A stretch of DNA of 64,000 bases. It comes from Mucilaginibacter paludis DSM 18603 (GTDB lineage: Bacteria; Bacteroidota; Bacteroidia; Sphingobacteriales; Sphingobacteriaceae). The position numbers and the translations under genes are program-made. The stretch covers positions 1,736,001 through 1,800,000 of the forward strand of contig NZ_CM001403.1 of NCBI RefSeq assembly GCF_000166195.2. Reading direction: 5' to 3'. Of the stretch, positions 18,901 to 26,174 are shown one piece after another (positions within the stretch are counted from its first letter, which is position 1; each line of letters begins with the position of its first letter). A model generated the notes under the pieces. It made no database searches. It had not been told where the DNA came from and saw only the letters and a list, made by a program, of their open reading frames with translations.

Positions 18901-19476
18901 CTCCACCCGCTCCAAATCGGCCTCCGTTTCTTTGAGCTTATTGAAGGTTTGTTTTTTGCGAAGCTTGTATTTGGATATGCCCGATGCCTCTTCAAATAGC
19001 GTACGGCGGGAGTTTTCTTTGTTGGAGATGATCTCCTCGATCATCCTCAGCTCGATGATAGAGTACGAATCAGAGCCTACACCAGTATCCAGAAACAGGT
19101 CAGTAATATCCTTTAAGCGGCATTGCACATCGTTAAGGCGGTATTCGCTTTCGCCGGTACGGTAAAGCTTGCGGGTTAAGGTAACCTGCGAAAACTCGGT
19201 AGGTAAAATATTTTTGGTATTATCAAACGTGAGCGAAACTTCGGCCAGGTTGCCTGGCTTGCGGCTTTTACTGCCGTTGAATATCACGTTCTCCATTTTT
19301 TCGGAGCGGAGCATCCGCGTGCTTTGCTCGCCCAAAACCCAGCGGATGGAGTCGACTACGTTTGATTTTCCGCAACCGTTTGGCCCAACAATGGCGGTTA
19401 TCCCTTCGTTAAAATTGATGGTGATTTTATCCCCGAAACTCTTAAAACCCTTAACTTCTAAACGTGTAAGCTGCAT
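15934..19476 (-). CDS. smc: Chromosome segregation ATPase SMC
   Basis: Condensin subunit organising and segregating the chromosome; 1180 residues, the usual length. The N-terminal ATPase half has Walker A GPNGCGKS (31-38) and a Q-loop in SIRWVLGEQS. A coiled coil spans about 170-500, the hinge is near 510-680 (with YAPLCNYLLKNVYLV and KLTMAGGSVGLFEGKRIG), and a second coiled coil follows. The C-terminal half has signature INQLSGGEKTLTATAILFSL, Walker B CIFDEVDAPLDD and the switch His in IIVSHNKRT. ScpA/ScpB genes are not in the window. The gene appears to be transcribed alone. Confidence 0.98.
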   Translation of the reverse strand: MQLTRLEVKGFKSFGDKITINFNEGITAIVGPNGCGKSNVVDSIRWVLGEQSTRMLRSEKMENVIFNGSKSRKPGNLAEVSLTFDNTKNILPTEFSQVTLTRKLYRTGESEYRLNDVQCRLKDITDLFLDTGVGSDSYSIIELRMIEEIISNKENSRRTLFEEASGISKYKLRKKQTFNKLKETEADLERVEDLLFEIEKNLKTLENQAKKTERYYRLKEQYKTLSIMLASFRIVSFSESLKRIEDLEQKQQIEKGDIVRHIDVLEADLQKQKLESLTKEKNLATQQKATNEYVAKIRAYESEKKIKNEQLKFQKDKETRLLDELERDTNQLNHILYNIKRLSEEKLQEEEKLQTLIDSLADLKEAVDEARQEQAYGKSELDEISNINNRLQNQIYKTEKDLDILQIQQQALEQESQRNMEDATNKEAELSHFNQVIAELETRAETLEREHQTAVDFETKLREEIKDTEIEIGNTKDTLTLESRKVDAKQNEYNLTKSLVDNLEGFPESIRFLKKNSEWARNAPLFSDVLFCREEYRVAIENYLEPLMNHYVVEDYNEAISAINLLSNSARGRAQFFILSNYPAEYAPIPFAQPENWIPALDVVEVEKRYAPLCNYLLKNVYLVADQAEGQLNSDILPEGIIVLGKSGKFSKSKLTMAGGSVGLFEGKRIGRAKNLENLAKEIKTHEAQITKYKSRIEELQSKLTALKGSGKTNEINQKQQEINRLNTEMVTVKTRREQYQTFIESSRNRKDDIARKIASINDETQRLLPTLADLKEQKQTQSELMLEKQSAFAELSERLSVQSNRYNQQNIGFHQQQNKVSGLVKDLEYREIQQETLDQRIKKNNAELDIVKIAIQENMKQSDHSDEDLLEMYSQREELEKAAQQAEQEYYTFRGNITQAENEISTLRRNKDNAELIENELKDKKNNLKLELNALKERLSVEFNVDIQDLLDAEVPADETESELRDKTEKLKKQLDDFGAINPMAVEAYKEMSERYEFIQAQKKDLSEAKSSLLATIQEIDDTAKEKFMSAFTMVRENFIKVFRSLFNEEDSCDLILSDPNNPLESDIDIIAKPKGKRPLSINQLSGGEKTLTATAILFSLYLLKPAPFCIFDEVDAPLDDTNIDKFNNIIRKFSKDSQFIIVSHNKRTIASTDIIYGVTMVEQGISRVVPVDMRELAD

Positions 19477-19884
19477 TATTATCTAACCAGTACAAAAAAA
19501 ATCATTAAATTATCTGTCTGATCAACAACGAAAATCAATCTCTGCAACTGGTAATATGCAACAGAAGCCTTTTCGCTATCGCCCAAGAGAGTAACTCTAA
19601 TTCAACCCGTAAATAGGCCATATTAACTTACTGATAACCAGTACTTTTATTCCGTCCAATTTACCAGTAGTAAGCCCCCCCGCCCAATCCTCCCCGCGAG
19701 GGAGGCTTTAAAAAAGTCTCCCCTACCGGGGGAGATTTAGAGGGGGCTATTTTTCCGGCCGCCTGATTCCCTACTTATAAATGACAACAGAAAAAATGTT
19801 AGTATCAGGTTTTGAAATTAATCAATTGCTTTTGTTTAATTAAATAAAACTTTTATTAGATAATTTTACGTGATAAGCAACAGT
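19477..19884. other. Gap upstream of smc with GC-rich hairpins
   Basis: No gene is seen. 19671-19749 holds two small hairpins (CCTCCCCGCGAGGGAGG and TCTCCCC-TAC-CGGGGGAGA) inside a larger palindrome bounded by GCCCCCC and GGGGGC, another common Bacteroidota-type repeat. The smc promoter should lie in 19477-19560, but no convincing consensus is visible. Confidence 0.55.
19671..19749. repeat. GC-rich composite palindrome
   Basis: Outer GCCCCCCC/GAGGGGGC ends enclose two hairpins of 6-8 bp stems. Related in style, but not identical, to the CCCCCTTCAGGGGG family. Confidence 0.7.
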
Positions 19885-20117
19885 ATGGAAACCCTGAGAG
19901 TACATCCTAATAACGAAAAGAGCTGATTGCCATCCAAACGCTATTGAAGGTGATGAAGATTAATTTTGAGAAAGAGGAAGAAAGCCCTTACCATCCTGAA
20001 TTTGTGGCAAAAATAAAGCGTGGCGAAAAAGCGATGAGGGAGGGTAAAGGTGTTAAGGTGGATATGGATAATTTATGGTTTCCTATAAACAGGCTACTCC
20101 GCTGGAGTAAAAAATAA
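19885..20117 (+). pseudogene. Frameshifted small antitoxin-like gene fused at its 3' end to a repeat
   Basis: ATG at 19885 reads METLRVHPNNEK and then stops at 19924. One base backward the frame continues ELIAIQTLLKVMKINFEKEE, then ESPYHPEFVAKIKRGEKAMR, then EGKGVKVDMDNLW, ending at 20117. Adding one A to the AAAA run at 19916-19919 would join the two parts. The pattern (ET-L-V-P.., M-KI-FE, ESPYNPEFVAKI, V-D-LW) matches a small antitoxin family I recall as DUF2683-like, usually paired with a RelE/YafQ-type toxin; no toxin is adjacent. The last 11 residues are encoded by the palindromic repeat beginning at 20082, so the original C-terminus was replaced. Confidence 0.7.
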
Positions 20118-20278
20118 ACCGTTAAAAAGCTCTGGTAGGAGCTTCCTGTTTATAGGGAACTAAAGTCGGTGGGGACACCGACTTGGGAAAGAAAGTTTGG
20201 CTCCGTAGGTGCCCCCTTGTCAGCAGCTTTCCCTTTCTGCGCCAATAAAATCAAATGAACTTTTTTCGCGTTGCCCAG
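20082..20278. repeat. Rearranged inverted copy of the long-palindrome element with an embedded small hairpin
   Basis: Starts with CCTATAAACAGG, continues with CTCCGCTGGAGT and GGTAGGAGCTTCCTG as in the 11955-12213 element, then contains TAAAGTCGGTGGGGACACCG (20161-20180, also at 23670 and 24123), then TTTGGCTCCGTAGGTGCC and a tail matching the reverse complement of 11962-12030. The order shows one element nested or recombined with a second, ~40-bp element. Confidence 0.8.
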
Positions 20279-20334
20279 GTTTAAAAGAAAACTATTATAG
20301 CACAAATGCGTTTTCATTAGCAAATTATCTTATC

Positions 20335-20973
20335 ATGAAAATTGCAGTATTTGGAGCATCTGGCCGCATAGGCAGCCGTGTTATTACCGAGGCGCTTAAC
20401 CGCGGACACGATGTTACCGCCGTAGTGCGCAAACCCGAAACTTATACCTTGATACATCCGCACCTTAAGGTGGCTAAGGGCGATATATTTGAATCGCAAA
20501 GTGTGGAGAGCGCAGTGTTTGATCATGATGCCGTTGTGAGCGCTTATAGCCCGGGCGGCGGGGCAACGCCATCAAGCATTGCAGAACTGGTGCTGCCCTT
20601 AACCAAAGGTTTGGAGCAAGCCGCCGTTAAGCGTTTGGTAGTAGTTGGCGGGGCCGGTAGTTTGGAGGTTTCGCCAGGCCTGCAGCTGGTGGATACGCCC
20701 AGCTTCCCCGAAGCGTATAAAGCGGTATCGTTAGCGCACCGCGACGCGCTGAAGGCCTACCAACAAGTTGATGAACTGGACTGGACCTACGTTAGTCCTT
20801 CGGCAGAGATTATGCCCGGCGAGCGCACCGGCAAGTTCCGTATTGGCACCACCCAGCTATTAACCGACGAACACGGCAAAAGCCATATTTCGATGGAGGA
20901 TTTTGCTGTCGCGATATTAAACGAGATCGAAAACCCGCAATTTATCAGGAAGCAATTTACGGTGGGGTATTGA
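20335..20973 (+). CDS. NAD(P)H-binding protein, atypical SDR (NmrA/YwnB-like)
   Basis: A 212-residue Rossmann protein: dinucleotide motif VFGASGRIGSRV at the N-terminus, HDVTAVVRKPE for cofactor selection (an Arg after beta-2 suggests NADPH), and VVVGGAGSLEV in place of the usual catalytic Tyr-x-x-x-Lys. The C-terminal ISMEDFAVAILNEIENP is typical of this subgroup. Likely a redox-sensing or reductase-type protein; the substrate is unknown. The ATG at 20335 is chosen because the Rossmann fold begins there, whereas the upstream open frame is repeat sequence. Confidence 0.85.
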   Translation: MKIAVFGASGRIGSRVITEALNRGHDVTAVVRKPETYTLIHPHLKVAKGDIFESQSVESAVFDHDAVVSAYSPGGGATPSSIAELVLPLTKGLEQAAVKRLVVVGGAGSLEVSPGLQLVDTPSFPEAYKAVSLAHRDALKAYQQVDELDWTYVSPSAEIMPGERTGKFRIGTTQLLTDEHGKSHISMEDFAVAILNEIENPQFIRKQFTVGY

Positions 20974-21037
20974 TGCCATAAATCATATTTTGATATGGAT
21001 ATAATTTAAAATGCTATCTTGACCTCAAAAAAACAAG

Positions 21038-21586
21038 ATGCTGAATTTAGATTTCGAAGCCGAAAAACAATTAGGCCCCGAACTGATTGGGAACGAGAAA
21101 TTAGTATGGGCTGGGCGACCAAAAAAAGGGATCGTTTTTCGAGCTATTGATATTTTCATCATTCCATTTTCAGCTATTTGGTTGGGTGGTTTTATATGGA
21201 TGACAACCTCATCAAATGATTTTAACTCAATGCCCTTCCGGCTTTTCCAAATTCCTTTTTACGCTGCGGGATTATTTATGCTTTTTGGACGATTCATTTG
21301 GGATAGTATGATGCGGGCAAATACCGTTTACGGATTGACAGAAAACAGGGTAATAATAAAGTCCGGTATTTTTTCTACGAAAACCCAATCGTATTATATT
21401 AAATCAATCCCTCAAATAAATATTCGCGAAAAATCAGAGGGCAGAGGTACAATTGAGTTAAATAAAGGCGGTTTTTTAAGCGGTGTCGGGATGAGAGGTA
21501 ATTGGGAGCCTCCAATCCCCCAACTCGAATTAATTGAAAATGCCCGGGACGTTTATAATACCATACTTAAACTGCAACATAGCTAA
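21038..21586 (+). CDS. Membrane protein with bacterial PH domain
   Basis: A 182-residue protein. It begins with a cytoplasmic segment (ELIGNEKLVWAGRPKKG), has two hydrophobic segments (about 36-58 and 69-90), then a bPH2-type beta-rich domain: NTVYGLTENRVIIKSGIFST, YYIKSIPQINIREK. Such domains are common in small membrane-associated bacterial proteins of unknown role. No operon partner is evident; it lies 64 bp after the SDR gene on the same strand. Confidence 0.75.
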   Translation: MLNLDFEAEKQLGPELIGNEKLVWAGRPKKGIVFRAIDIFIIPFSAIWLGGFIWMTTSSNDFNSMPFRLFQIPFYAAGLFMLFGRFIWDSMMRANTVYGLTENRVIIKSGIFSTKTQSYYIKSIPQINIREKSEGRGTIELNKGGFLSGVGMRGNWEPPIPQLELIENARDVYNTILKLQHS

Positions 21587-21600
21587 TAGTAACCGGTTAT

Positions 21601-21651
21601 GATGCGTCTATGGAAGATTTTGCTATCGCGATAGCAGATCCAAACCTTATA
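21601..21651 (+). pseudogene. Fossil fragment of an SDR-like gene 3' end
   Basis: Reads D-A-S-M-E-D-F-A-I-A-I-A-D-P-N-L-I, closely matching SMEDFAVAILNEIENPQFI near the C-terminus of the intact SDR protein 650 bp upstream. There is no start, and the frame is lost outside this piece. It is best explained as the remnant of a duplicated or second SDR gene. Confidence 0.55.
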
Positions 21652-21654
21652 AAA

Positions 21655-21770
21655 CGATGTCATCCCGACCGTAGGTAGAGACCTTTTACTAGCGAAAAGT
21701 ATACAGTGGTATGCATTGGTATACCAAACACGCGCAAAAGATCTCTCCCTCCGGTCGAGATGACATCAAG
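21655..21770. repeat. ~115-bp inverted-repeat element (GTCATCCCGACC family)
   Basis: The left arm GATGTCATCCCGACCGTAGG (from 21655) and right arm (to 21770, ending GGTCGAGATGACATC) are imperfect reverse complements of about 30 bp around a 55-bp centre. A half copy lies near 5470-5503. Confidence 0.8.
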
Positions 21771-21861
21771 GTTTAATTTAGTCGTTCAGAAGGTCAAATC
21801 CAAATCCTGCCTGCAGTCTCTGGCTTCTTACTTCCTGACCTCTTTCCTCCCGCTTCTACCT

Positions 21862-22656
21862 TCAAACGTAAATCTCCCCCTTTAAATAAGTAACCGCCTT
21901 GCCGCTCATCAGTACCCGGTCGCCTTTATTGGTGCACCAGAGTTCTCCTTTACGTGCCGAGATCTGGTAGGCGTGCAGTTCGTCCTTCTCGAGCATATCT
22001 GCCCAGTAGGGGATCAGGTTACAATGTGCCGATCCGGTTACCGGGTCCTCGTTGATACCGGCGGCGGGCGCAAAAAAGCGCGATACAAAATCAACCTCGT
22101 TACCTTCGGCAGTTACAATCACGCCAATGGTGTCCAACTTAGCCAGGGCGTTAAAATCGGGGGTAATATCCCGCACATCCTCTTCGGTTTCGTAAACTAC
22201 AAGGTAATCTCTTGCTTTTAAAACCTCAACGGGTATTTTACCGCCCAGCGCCTTAATCAAATCCATGGGCAAAGCTGCTACAGGTTGCGGCGGGCGCGAC
22301 GGGAAATCTAAAGTATACCTGTCGCCATCCTTAGTTACCGTTAATATCCCCGCCTTTTGTGTTTCAAAACGGATCTCACTCCCGCTGTACCCTAACTCGG
22401 TAAAAATAATATGCGCGCTGGCTAAGGTGGCATGCCCGCACAAGTCAATCTCAAGCTCAGGCGTAAACCAGCGCAGGCCAAAGCCGTCTTCGGTTTTTAC
22501 AAAGTAAGCCGTCTCGGCCAGGTTATTTTCGGCCGCAATCTTTTGCATCGTTTCAGCAGGCAGCCATTCGTTAAGCGGGCAAATGGCCGCAGGGTTGCCG
22601 CCAAACAACTGGCCGGTAAAGGTATCAGCCTGATAAATTGGTATCGTCATCGCCAT
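21862..22656 (-). CDS. PhzF-family isomerase/epimerase
   Basis: A 264-residue member of the PhzF (diaminopimelate-epimerase-like fold) family. The N-terminal half has PIYQADTFTGQLFGGNPAAI and the catalytic Glu in AENNLAETAYFV (Glu near residue 47); DLCGHATLASAHI and EDPVTGSAHCNLIPYW complete the active-site cleft. Most members outside phenazine clusters have unknown substrates. The first or third residue may be the true start. It follows the ABC ATPase stop by 6 bp in a three-gene operon. Confidence 0.9.
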   Translation of the reverse strand: MAMTIPIYQADTFTGQLFGGNPAAICPLNEWLPAETMQKIAAENNLAETAYFVKTEDGFGLRWFTPELEIDLCGHATLASAHIIFTELGYSGSEIRFETQKAGILTVTKDGDRYTLDFPSRPPQPVAALPMDLIKALGGKIPVEVLKARDYLVVYETEEDVRDITPDFNALAKLDTIGVIVTAEGNEVDFVSRFFAPAAGINEDPVTGSAHCNLIPYWADMLEKDELHAYQISARKGELWCTNKGDRVLMSGKAVTYLKGEIYV

Positions 22657-22662
22657 AAAATA

Positions 22663-23322
22663 TTATTCGCTAATATAACCGTAAGTTACTAAGTCGTCGC
22701 GGTTTGCTATCATTTTGGTATAGCCATTGTTTAACAGCAAAAGCCGGTTGCTTACCTCGAGCACGTGTTTGTAATAGTGGTCGGTAATAATAATGCCCCT
22801 GGTTTTGGCCCTTGCCAATATTAAGGTTTTAATTTCTTCTACCTGTATGGGCGATACGTGCGTAAAAGGCTCATCCAGCAAAATAAACCTGGCCTTACTG
22901 TATAAGGTCATCAGCATTTCCAACTGCCGCCATTCTCCGCCGGATAGGCCGGTTGTTGTTTTGTGCTGATGATCGCGATAAACGGGATAAGCGCTAAACT
23001 CATCCCAATGCTCCGGATCAACCATTTGTTTAGCCAGGGTACGCATTTTAATGCCATTGGGCAAAAAATGATGCTGGGGCAGGTAAGCTATCTGGTTATT
23101 AAGGTAGCCCTTATGTACAAACTGATCGTCGATGCTTACGTACTTGTGTGTGCCATTAACGGTACCGTAAATCACCTTTAACAAGGTTGATTTACCGCAG
23201 CCATTGCGGCCAAGCAAACCCAATATCTCGCCCTGCCTGCATTCCAGGTAAACTCCCTGCAATATTTTACGCCCGTTGAACTCGACCTCAATACTGTCTG
23301 ACTTTAAAATGGAATTATTCAT
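22663..23322 (-). CDS. ABC-type ATPase
   Basis: A 219-residue cytoplasmic ATPase with all core motifs: Walker A LGRNGCGKSTLLKV (about 37-50), Q-loop AYLPQHHF, signature TGLSGGEWRQLEML, Walker B FILLDEPFTHVSP and switch His in IIITDHYYKHVL. Its start overlaps the stop of the small membrane-protein gene as ATGA, so the two are translationally coupled and probably form one complex. The membrane partner is unusually small for an exporter, so transport is inferred, not shown. Confidence 0.88.
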   Translation of the reverse strand: MNNSILKSDSIEVEFNGRKILQGVYLECRQGEILGLLGRNGCGKSTLLKVIYGTVNGTHKYVSIDDQFVHKGYLNNQIAYLPQHHFLPNGIKMRTLAKQMVDPEHWDEFSAYPVYRDHQHKTTTGLSGGEWRQLEMLMTLYSKARFILLDEPFTHVSPIQVEEIKTLILARAKTRGIIITDHYYKHVLEVSNRLLLLNNGYTKMIANRDDLVTYGYISE

Positions 23323-23663
23323 TTGCTGATTAAATAATAAGCCAGTACTATAAAACCATACAGCACGAAATCTAAACTGAAACTATACAGGTACATTTTT
23401 TTGACAGATACCCCGGCGTTCCGGTAATAAAAGTATACACTTTTGTAAAAGTAAGCCTGGTAAAGCACCGCCGCGCCGTACCCTAAAAATTTAATAAGCA
23501 ATGTATTGAGTGCATTGGGCCAGCCGTTGATACTGATAAACCAGATGGAGATAGCGCTGGATGCTAAATTTAACAGCCACAGCGGCTTAATAAAAATAAG
23601 GATAAGTTGGCGGTTGGTCCACATTGATTTTAATAACTGTAAAGTTGAGTAATTATTATTCAA
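23319..23663 (-). CDS. Small membrane protein coupled to the ABC ATPase
   Basis: A 114-residue protein with about three hydrophobic segments (22-45, 54-72, 90-112). The frame begins with TTG at 23663 (NNNYSTLQLL); an ATG at 23624 (MWTNRQLIL) is the other candidate start and would give 101 residues. The family is not recognised. The TTG lies in a duplicated 25-bp segment flanking a small hairpin repeat, so the native upstream region has been displaced by 60 bp. ATGA coupling to the ATPase suggests it is its membrane anchor or a short permease that must oligomerise. Confidence 0.65.
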   Translation of the reverse strand: MNNNYSTLQLLKSMWTNRQLILIFIKPLWLLNLASSAISIWFISINGWPNALNTLLIKFLGYGAAVLYQAYFYKSVYFYYRNAGVSVKKMYLYSFSLDFVLYGFIVLAYYLISK

Positions 23664-23725
23664 GTGTACTAAAGTCGGTGGGACACCGACTTGGAAAGGA
23701 AAGTTCAGTAATTATTATTCAAGTA
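23641..23725. repeat. Small hairpin element flanked by a 25-bp direct duplication
   Basis: The segments 23641-23665 and 23701-23725 are identical except at one base and contain AGTAATTATTATTCAAGT. Between them is ACTAAAGTCGGTGGGACACC (23668-23687) with its palindrome GTCGGTG-GGA-CACCGAC, also found at 20161 and 24123. The arrangement looks like insertion of a ~40-bp element with a long target duplication. Confidence 0.8.
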
Positions 23726-23801
23726 AACCTAACTGATTTTGTTTATTGTCCTTTACGGCAAGGAGCTGTTTATAGCTGAAGGCGAGGCAGATTTTCGGGA
23801 G

Positions 23802-24002
23802 TTAAATAGCTCTCTGCCATTCGTCCCTTAATTCGCTAACCTGTTTATCGATGGCTTCGGAAGTCATTTTGGTTTTGATCTTATCGCGCAGAGATGACAA
23901 CTGGATAGGTTTTTTTATTACACGGATAAGATTAAGATCTTCGAGATCCTGTAAAAGCTTGAGGGCTTTTCCGTTGGTTAATTCTATCGTCAGGGTTGTC
24001 AT
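23802..24002 (-). CDS. Small antitoxin-like protein
   Basis: A 66-residue protein starting MTTLTIELTNGKALKLLQDL, followed by a charged linker and EAIDKQVSELRDEW near the end. This layout (short beta strand, helix with a LEDLNLI core, C-terminal E-EW tail) is common among small Bacteroidota antitoxins paired with PIN or RelE toxins. No toxin gene is present on either side: upstream is repeat sequence and downstream 138 bp without a frame. It is therefore an orphan; the assignment rests on general resemblance. Confidence 0.6.
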   Translation of the reverse strand: MTTLTIELTNGKALKLLQDLEDLNLIRVIKKPIQLSSLRDKIKTKMTSEAIDKQVSELRDEWQRAI

Positions 24003-24047
24003 TAATCAAAAATACAAAAATTCAACTACGAAGTTCGATGCCTTATG

Positions 24048-24147
24048 ATGTTTACAGGGCAAACACATTAAAAAAGCAAGAGGGGTACCTATGGAGCCCA
24101 AACAGGTTAAACAACATCGTACTAAAGTCGGTGGGGACACCGACTTG
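24048..24147. repeat. Partial copies of the long-palindrome and small hairpin elements
   Basis: 24055-24110 resembles the left end of 11955-12213 (AGGGCAAACACATTAAAAAA, GGTACCTATGGAGCC). 24123-24147 is another copy of the TAAAGTCGGTGGGGACACCG hairpin. The two occur together here as at 20161-20278. Confidence 0.75.
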
Positions 24148-24190
24148 GGAAGGAAGCACTTCACGCGGCGACTGAGCGTTCCGATGATCT

Positions 24191-24220
24191 AAAACAAAAA
24201 GCCTTCCGGTTGTGGAAGGC
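24191..24220 (-). terminator. Terminator after rpoD
   Basis: On the minus strand GCCTTCC (24220-24214) pairs with GGAAGGC (24207-24201) across a 6-nt loop, followed by TTTTTGTTTT. Confidence 0.9.
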
Positions 24221-24228
24221 CTTGCCTG

Positions 24229-25089
24229 TTATCCTAAATATGATTTTAATATTTTGCTTCGCGATGTATGCCTTAGCCGTTGCAGGGCCTTATCCTTAAT
24301 CTGCCTTACGCGCTCGCGGGTGAGGTTAAATTTTTCGCCTATTTCCTCTAACGAGAAGGGGCTGTTTGATCCTAAACCAAAAAACAAAACTACAATTTCG
24401 CGTTCGCGTTCGGTTAAGGTAGATAGCGAGCGTTTAATCTCTTCGGCCAGCGATTCGTTGATCAAATGGAAATCGGTATTAGGCTCGTGGTTGTCAAGCA
24501 CATCGAGCAACGTATTTTCTTCGCCCTGTACAAACGGCGCATCCATCGATACATGCCTGCCCGAGTTACTCAGCGTATCGGATATTTTATCAACGGTGGT
24601 TTCCAGTATATCCGCCAGCTCTTCGGGCGATGGTTCGCGCTCATATTCCTGCTCCAGTTTGGAGAAAGCTTTGCTTATTTTACTGAGCGAACCTACCTGG
24701 TTTAGCGGTAAACGCACAATACGCGATTGCTCGGCAATGGCCTGCAGGATGGACTGGCGGATCCACCATACCGCATACGATATAAATTTAAATCCCTTGG
24801 TTTCATCAAAGCGTTTAGCGGCTTTAATTAAACCTAAGTTGCCCTCGTTTATCAAATCGCCAAGGGTGAGGCCCTGGTTTTGATATTGTTTGGCCACAGA
24901 AACAACAAAACGTAAGTTGGTTTTGGTTAAACGCTCTAACGCAGCCTGGTCGCCCTCCCTAATCTTTTGTGCAAGAATTACTTCTTCTTCGGCAGTTATC
25001 AAGTCAACCTTCCCTATTTCGTGGAGGTACTTGTCTAACGACTGCGACTCCCGGTTAGTAATGGATTGGGTTATTTTGAGTTGTCTCAT
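24229..25089 (-). CDS. rpoD: Primary RNA polymerase sigma factor
   Basis: The 286-residue group 1 sigma factor of Bacteroidota, which lacks the long region 1.1 of E. coli sigma-70. Region 1.2 is at [19 protein letters not shown], region 2 at [20 protein letters not shown] and [20 protein letters not shown] with the -10-binding [15 protein letters not shown], region 3 after RIVRLPLN, and region 4 with the helix-turn-helix [20 protein letters not shown]. It directs transcription from the TTG/TAnnTTTG promoters typical of the phylum. It is monocistronic with its own terminator. Confidence 0.97.
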   Translation of the reverse strand: MRQLKITQSITNRESQSLDKYLHEIGKVDLITAEEEVILAQKIREGDQAALERLTKTNLRFVVSVAKQYQNQGLTLGDLINEGNLGLIKAAKRFDETKGFKFISYAVWWIRQSILQAIAEQSRIVRLPLNQVGSLSKISKAFSKLEQEYEREPSPEELADILETTVDKISDTLSNSGRHVSMDAPFVQGEENTLLDVLDNHEPNTDFHLINESLAEEIKRSLSTLTEREREIVVLFFGLGSNSPFSLEEIGEKFNLTRERVRQIKDKALQRLRHTSRSKILKSYLG

Positions 25090-25682
25090 TTATGGAATAT
25101 ACGTCTATTCTTTAATTTAAACTACAACGTGCAATTATATGAAAATGTTGTTAAAAAATAACATTTGCAAGCTTGTTAGCGAAAAAAATCGCCACCATTA
25201 TTTTCTCCTTTTTACCGGGTACAACGATTAAATAGCCATTGAATTACAAAAAAAGCAATTTAATTTTATCATGGTATATTACTTATTAAAAGTAAAAATT
25301 ATACTTCAAATATATAGCGTAAAGTTGACGTATCAGGCCATGCAAGTACAAAAACAGACGGATAAGTATATTATTATTTAGCGTACCCATCATGATTAAG
25401 GTGAATGTTGATGGTGGTCAAATGCAGTTGTACGGTTTGATTATTATACACCTGTTTAAAAATGTGGCTCTATGACGAATAGTTTTAGTTTGTCCGCTGG
25501 AATTTCAAGCCTTAATTTGTAATAGAATAAAACACAATTTCCTTTTCTAAAAACAAACCAGTAAATTACAGCTTATCATGACGTCTTGGTAAAGCAATGA
25601 TTATCAATGCGTCTATTATTGCGTTGATAATCAGTATTCTTAATTTAGAGCATCGGCACGCTCAATCGCCGCGCGAAGGGCT

Positions 25683-25716
25683 TTGTTCTTTTTGTCTTGA
25701 CACAAAAAGAACCAAA
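25683..25716. repeat. Short hairpin repeat with CAAAAAGAA arms
   Basis: TTCTTTTTGTC and GACACAAAAAGAA form the arms, followed by CCAAAAAAGTCAAGAC. It is inside the long gap and not next to a stop codon, so it is listed as a repeat and not a terminator. Confidence 0.6.
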
Positions 25717-25984
25717 AAAGTCAAGACTGCCCGATCCTTCCACCCACAGGCCAGCTCCCGGCCCGGCGTGCAGTCTGGCCATTGCGCACTTTCTTTCTAC
25801 ACCTAACAGGCTGCAAGGTTCAAAACGTCATAGAGCCTAAATATTGTTATCAAAGGCTAAAATCAGCGCCCCTGTGGATTAACCGATCTAAACCTGCGTT
25901 GAACCACTATTCAGTTTTGGTTAAAAATATAGCCTCACGGAGGTACATTCAACATCCGCTCTTAATGTTTCCAGCACCTTCCTT

Positions 25985-26155
25985 GCTAAATTTCCTTCTT
26001 GCTTCCTTCATCTCACTTTCCGCTTCTTGCATCTTACTTCCTGCATCTCCCCTCTTGCATCCTGGTTCTCACCTCCTGCATCTCACTTCCCTCTTGCATC
26101 CTGCTTCTCTCCTCCTGTTTCTCTCCTCTTGCCTTCTGCTTCTTTTTTTATATTT
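25985..26155. repeat. Pyrimidine-rich degenerate tandem repeat
   Basis: Almost purely C/T on the plus strand; recurring words are CTTGCATC, CTCACTTCC and CTCCTGCATC at roughly 20-25 bp spacing. It ends about 20 bp before the reductase start codon and keeps the upstream frame open, producing a spurious N-terminal extension. Confidence 0.75.
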
Positions 26156-26174
26156 TTACCTCAAATCAAAACCT

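Larger units (their letters stand above)
25090..26174. other. 1.1-kb gap upstream of rpoD and the aldo/keto reductase gene
   Basis: No gene is recognised. 25683-25716 holds a hairpin repeat (TTCTTTTTGTC pairing with GACACAAAAAGAA) that I recall as widespread in Bacteroidota genomes. 25985-26155 is a pyrimidine-rich array on the plus strand with irregular ~20-25-bp repeats containing TTGCATCCTG, CATCTCACTTCC and TTCTCTCCTCCTG. The first 250 bp must contain the rpoD promoter. A few short frames (for example from 25271) show no recognisable protein. Confidence 0.5.

Noticed and set aside
24212..24883. 223-codon plus-strand frame opposite rpoD
   Set aside because: Antisense shadow of the conserved sigma factor; Ser/Arg-rich with no domain.
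25782..26174. N-terminal extension of the aldo/keto reductase
   Set aside because: 131 extra residues are Ser/Leu/Pro/His-rich translation of a pyrimidine array; family similarity begins at the ATG at 26175.
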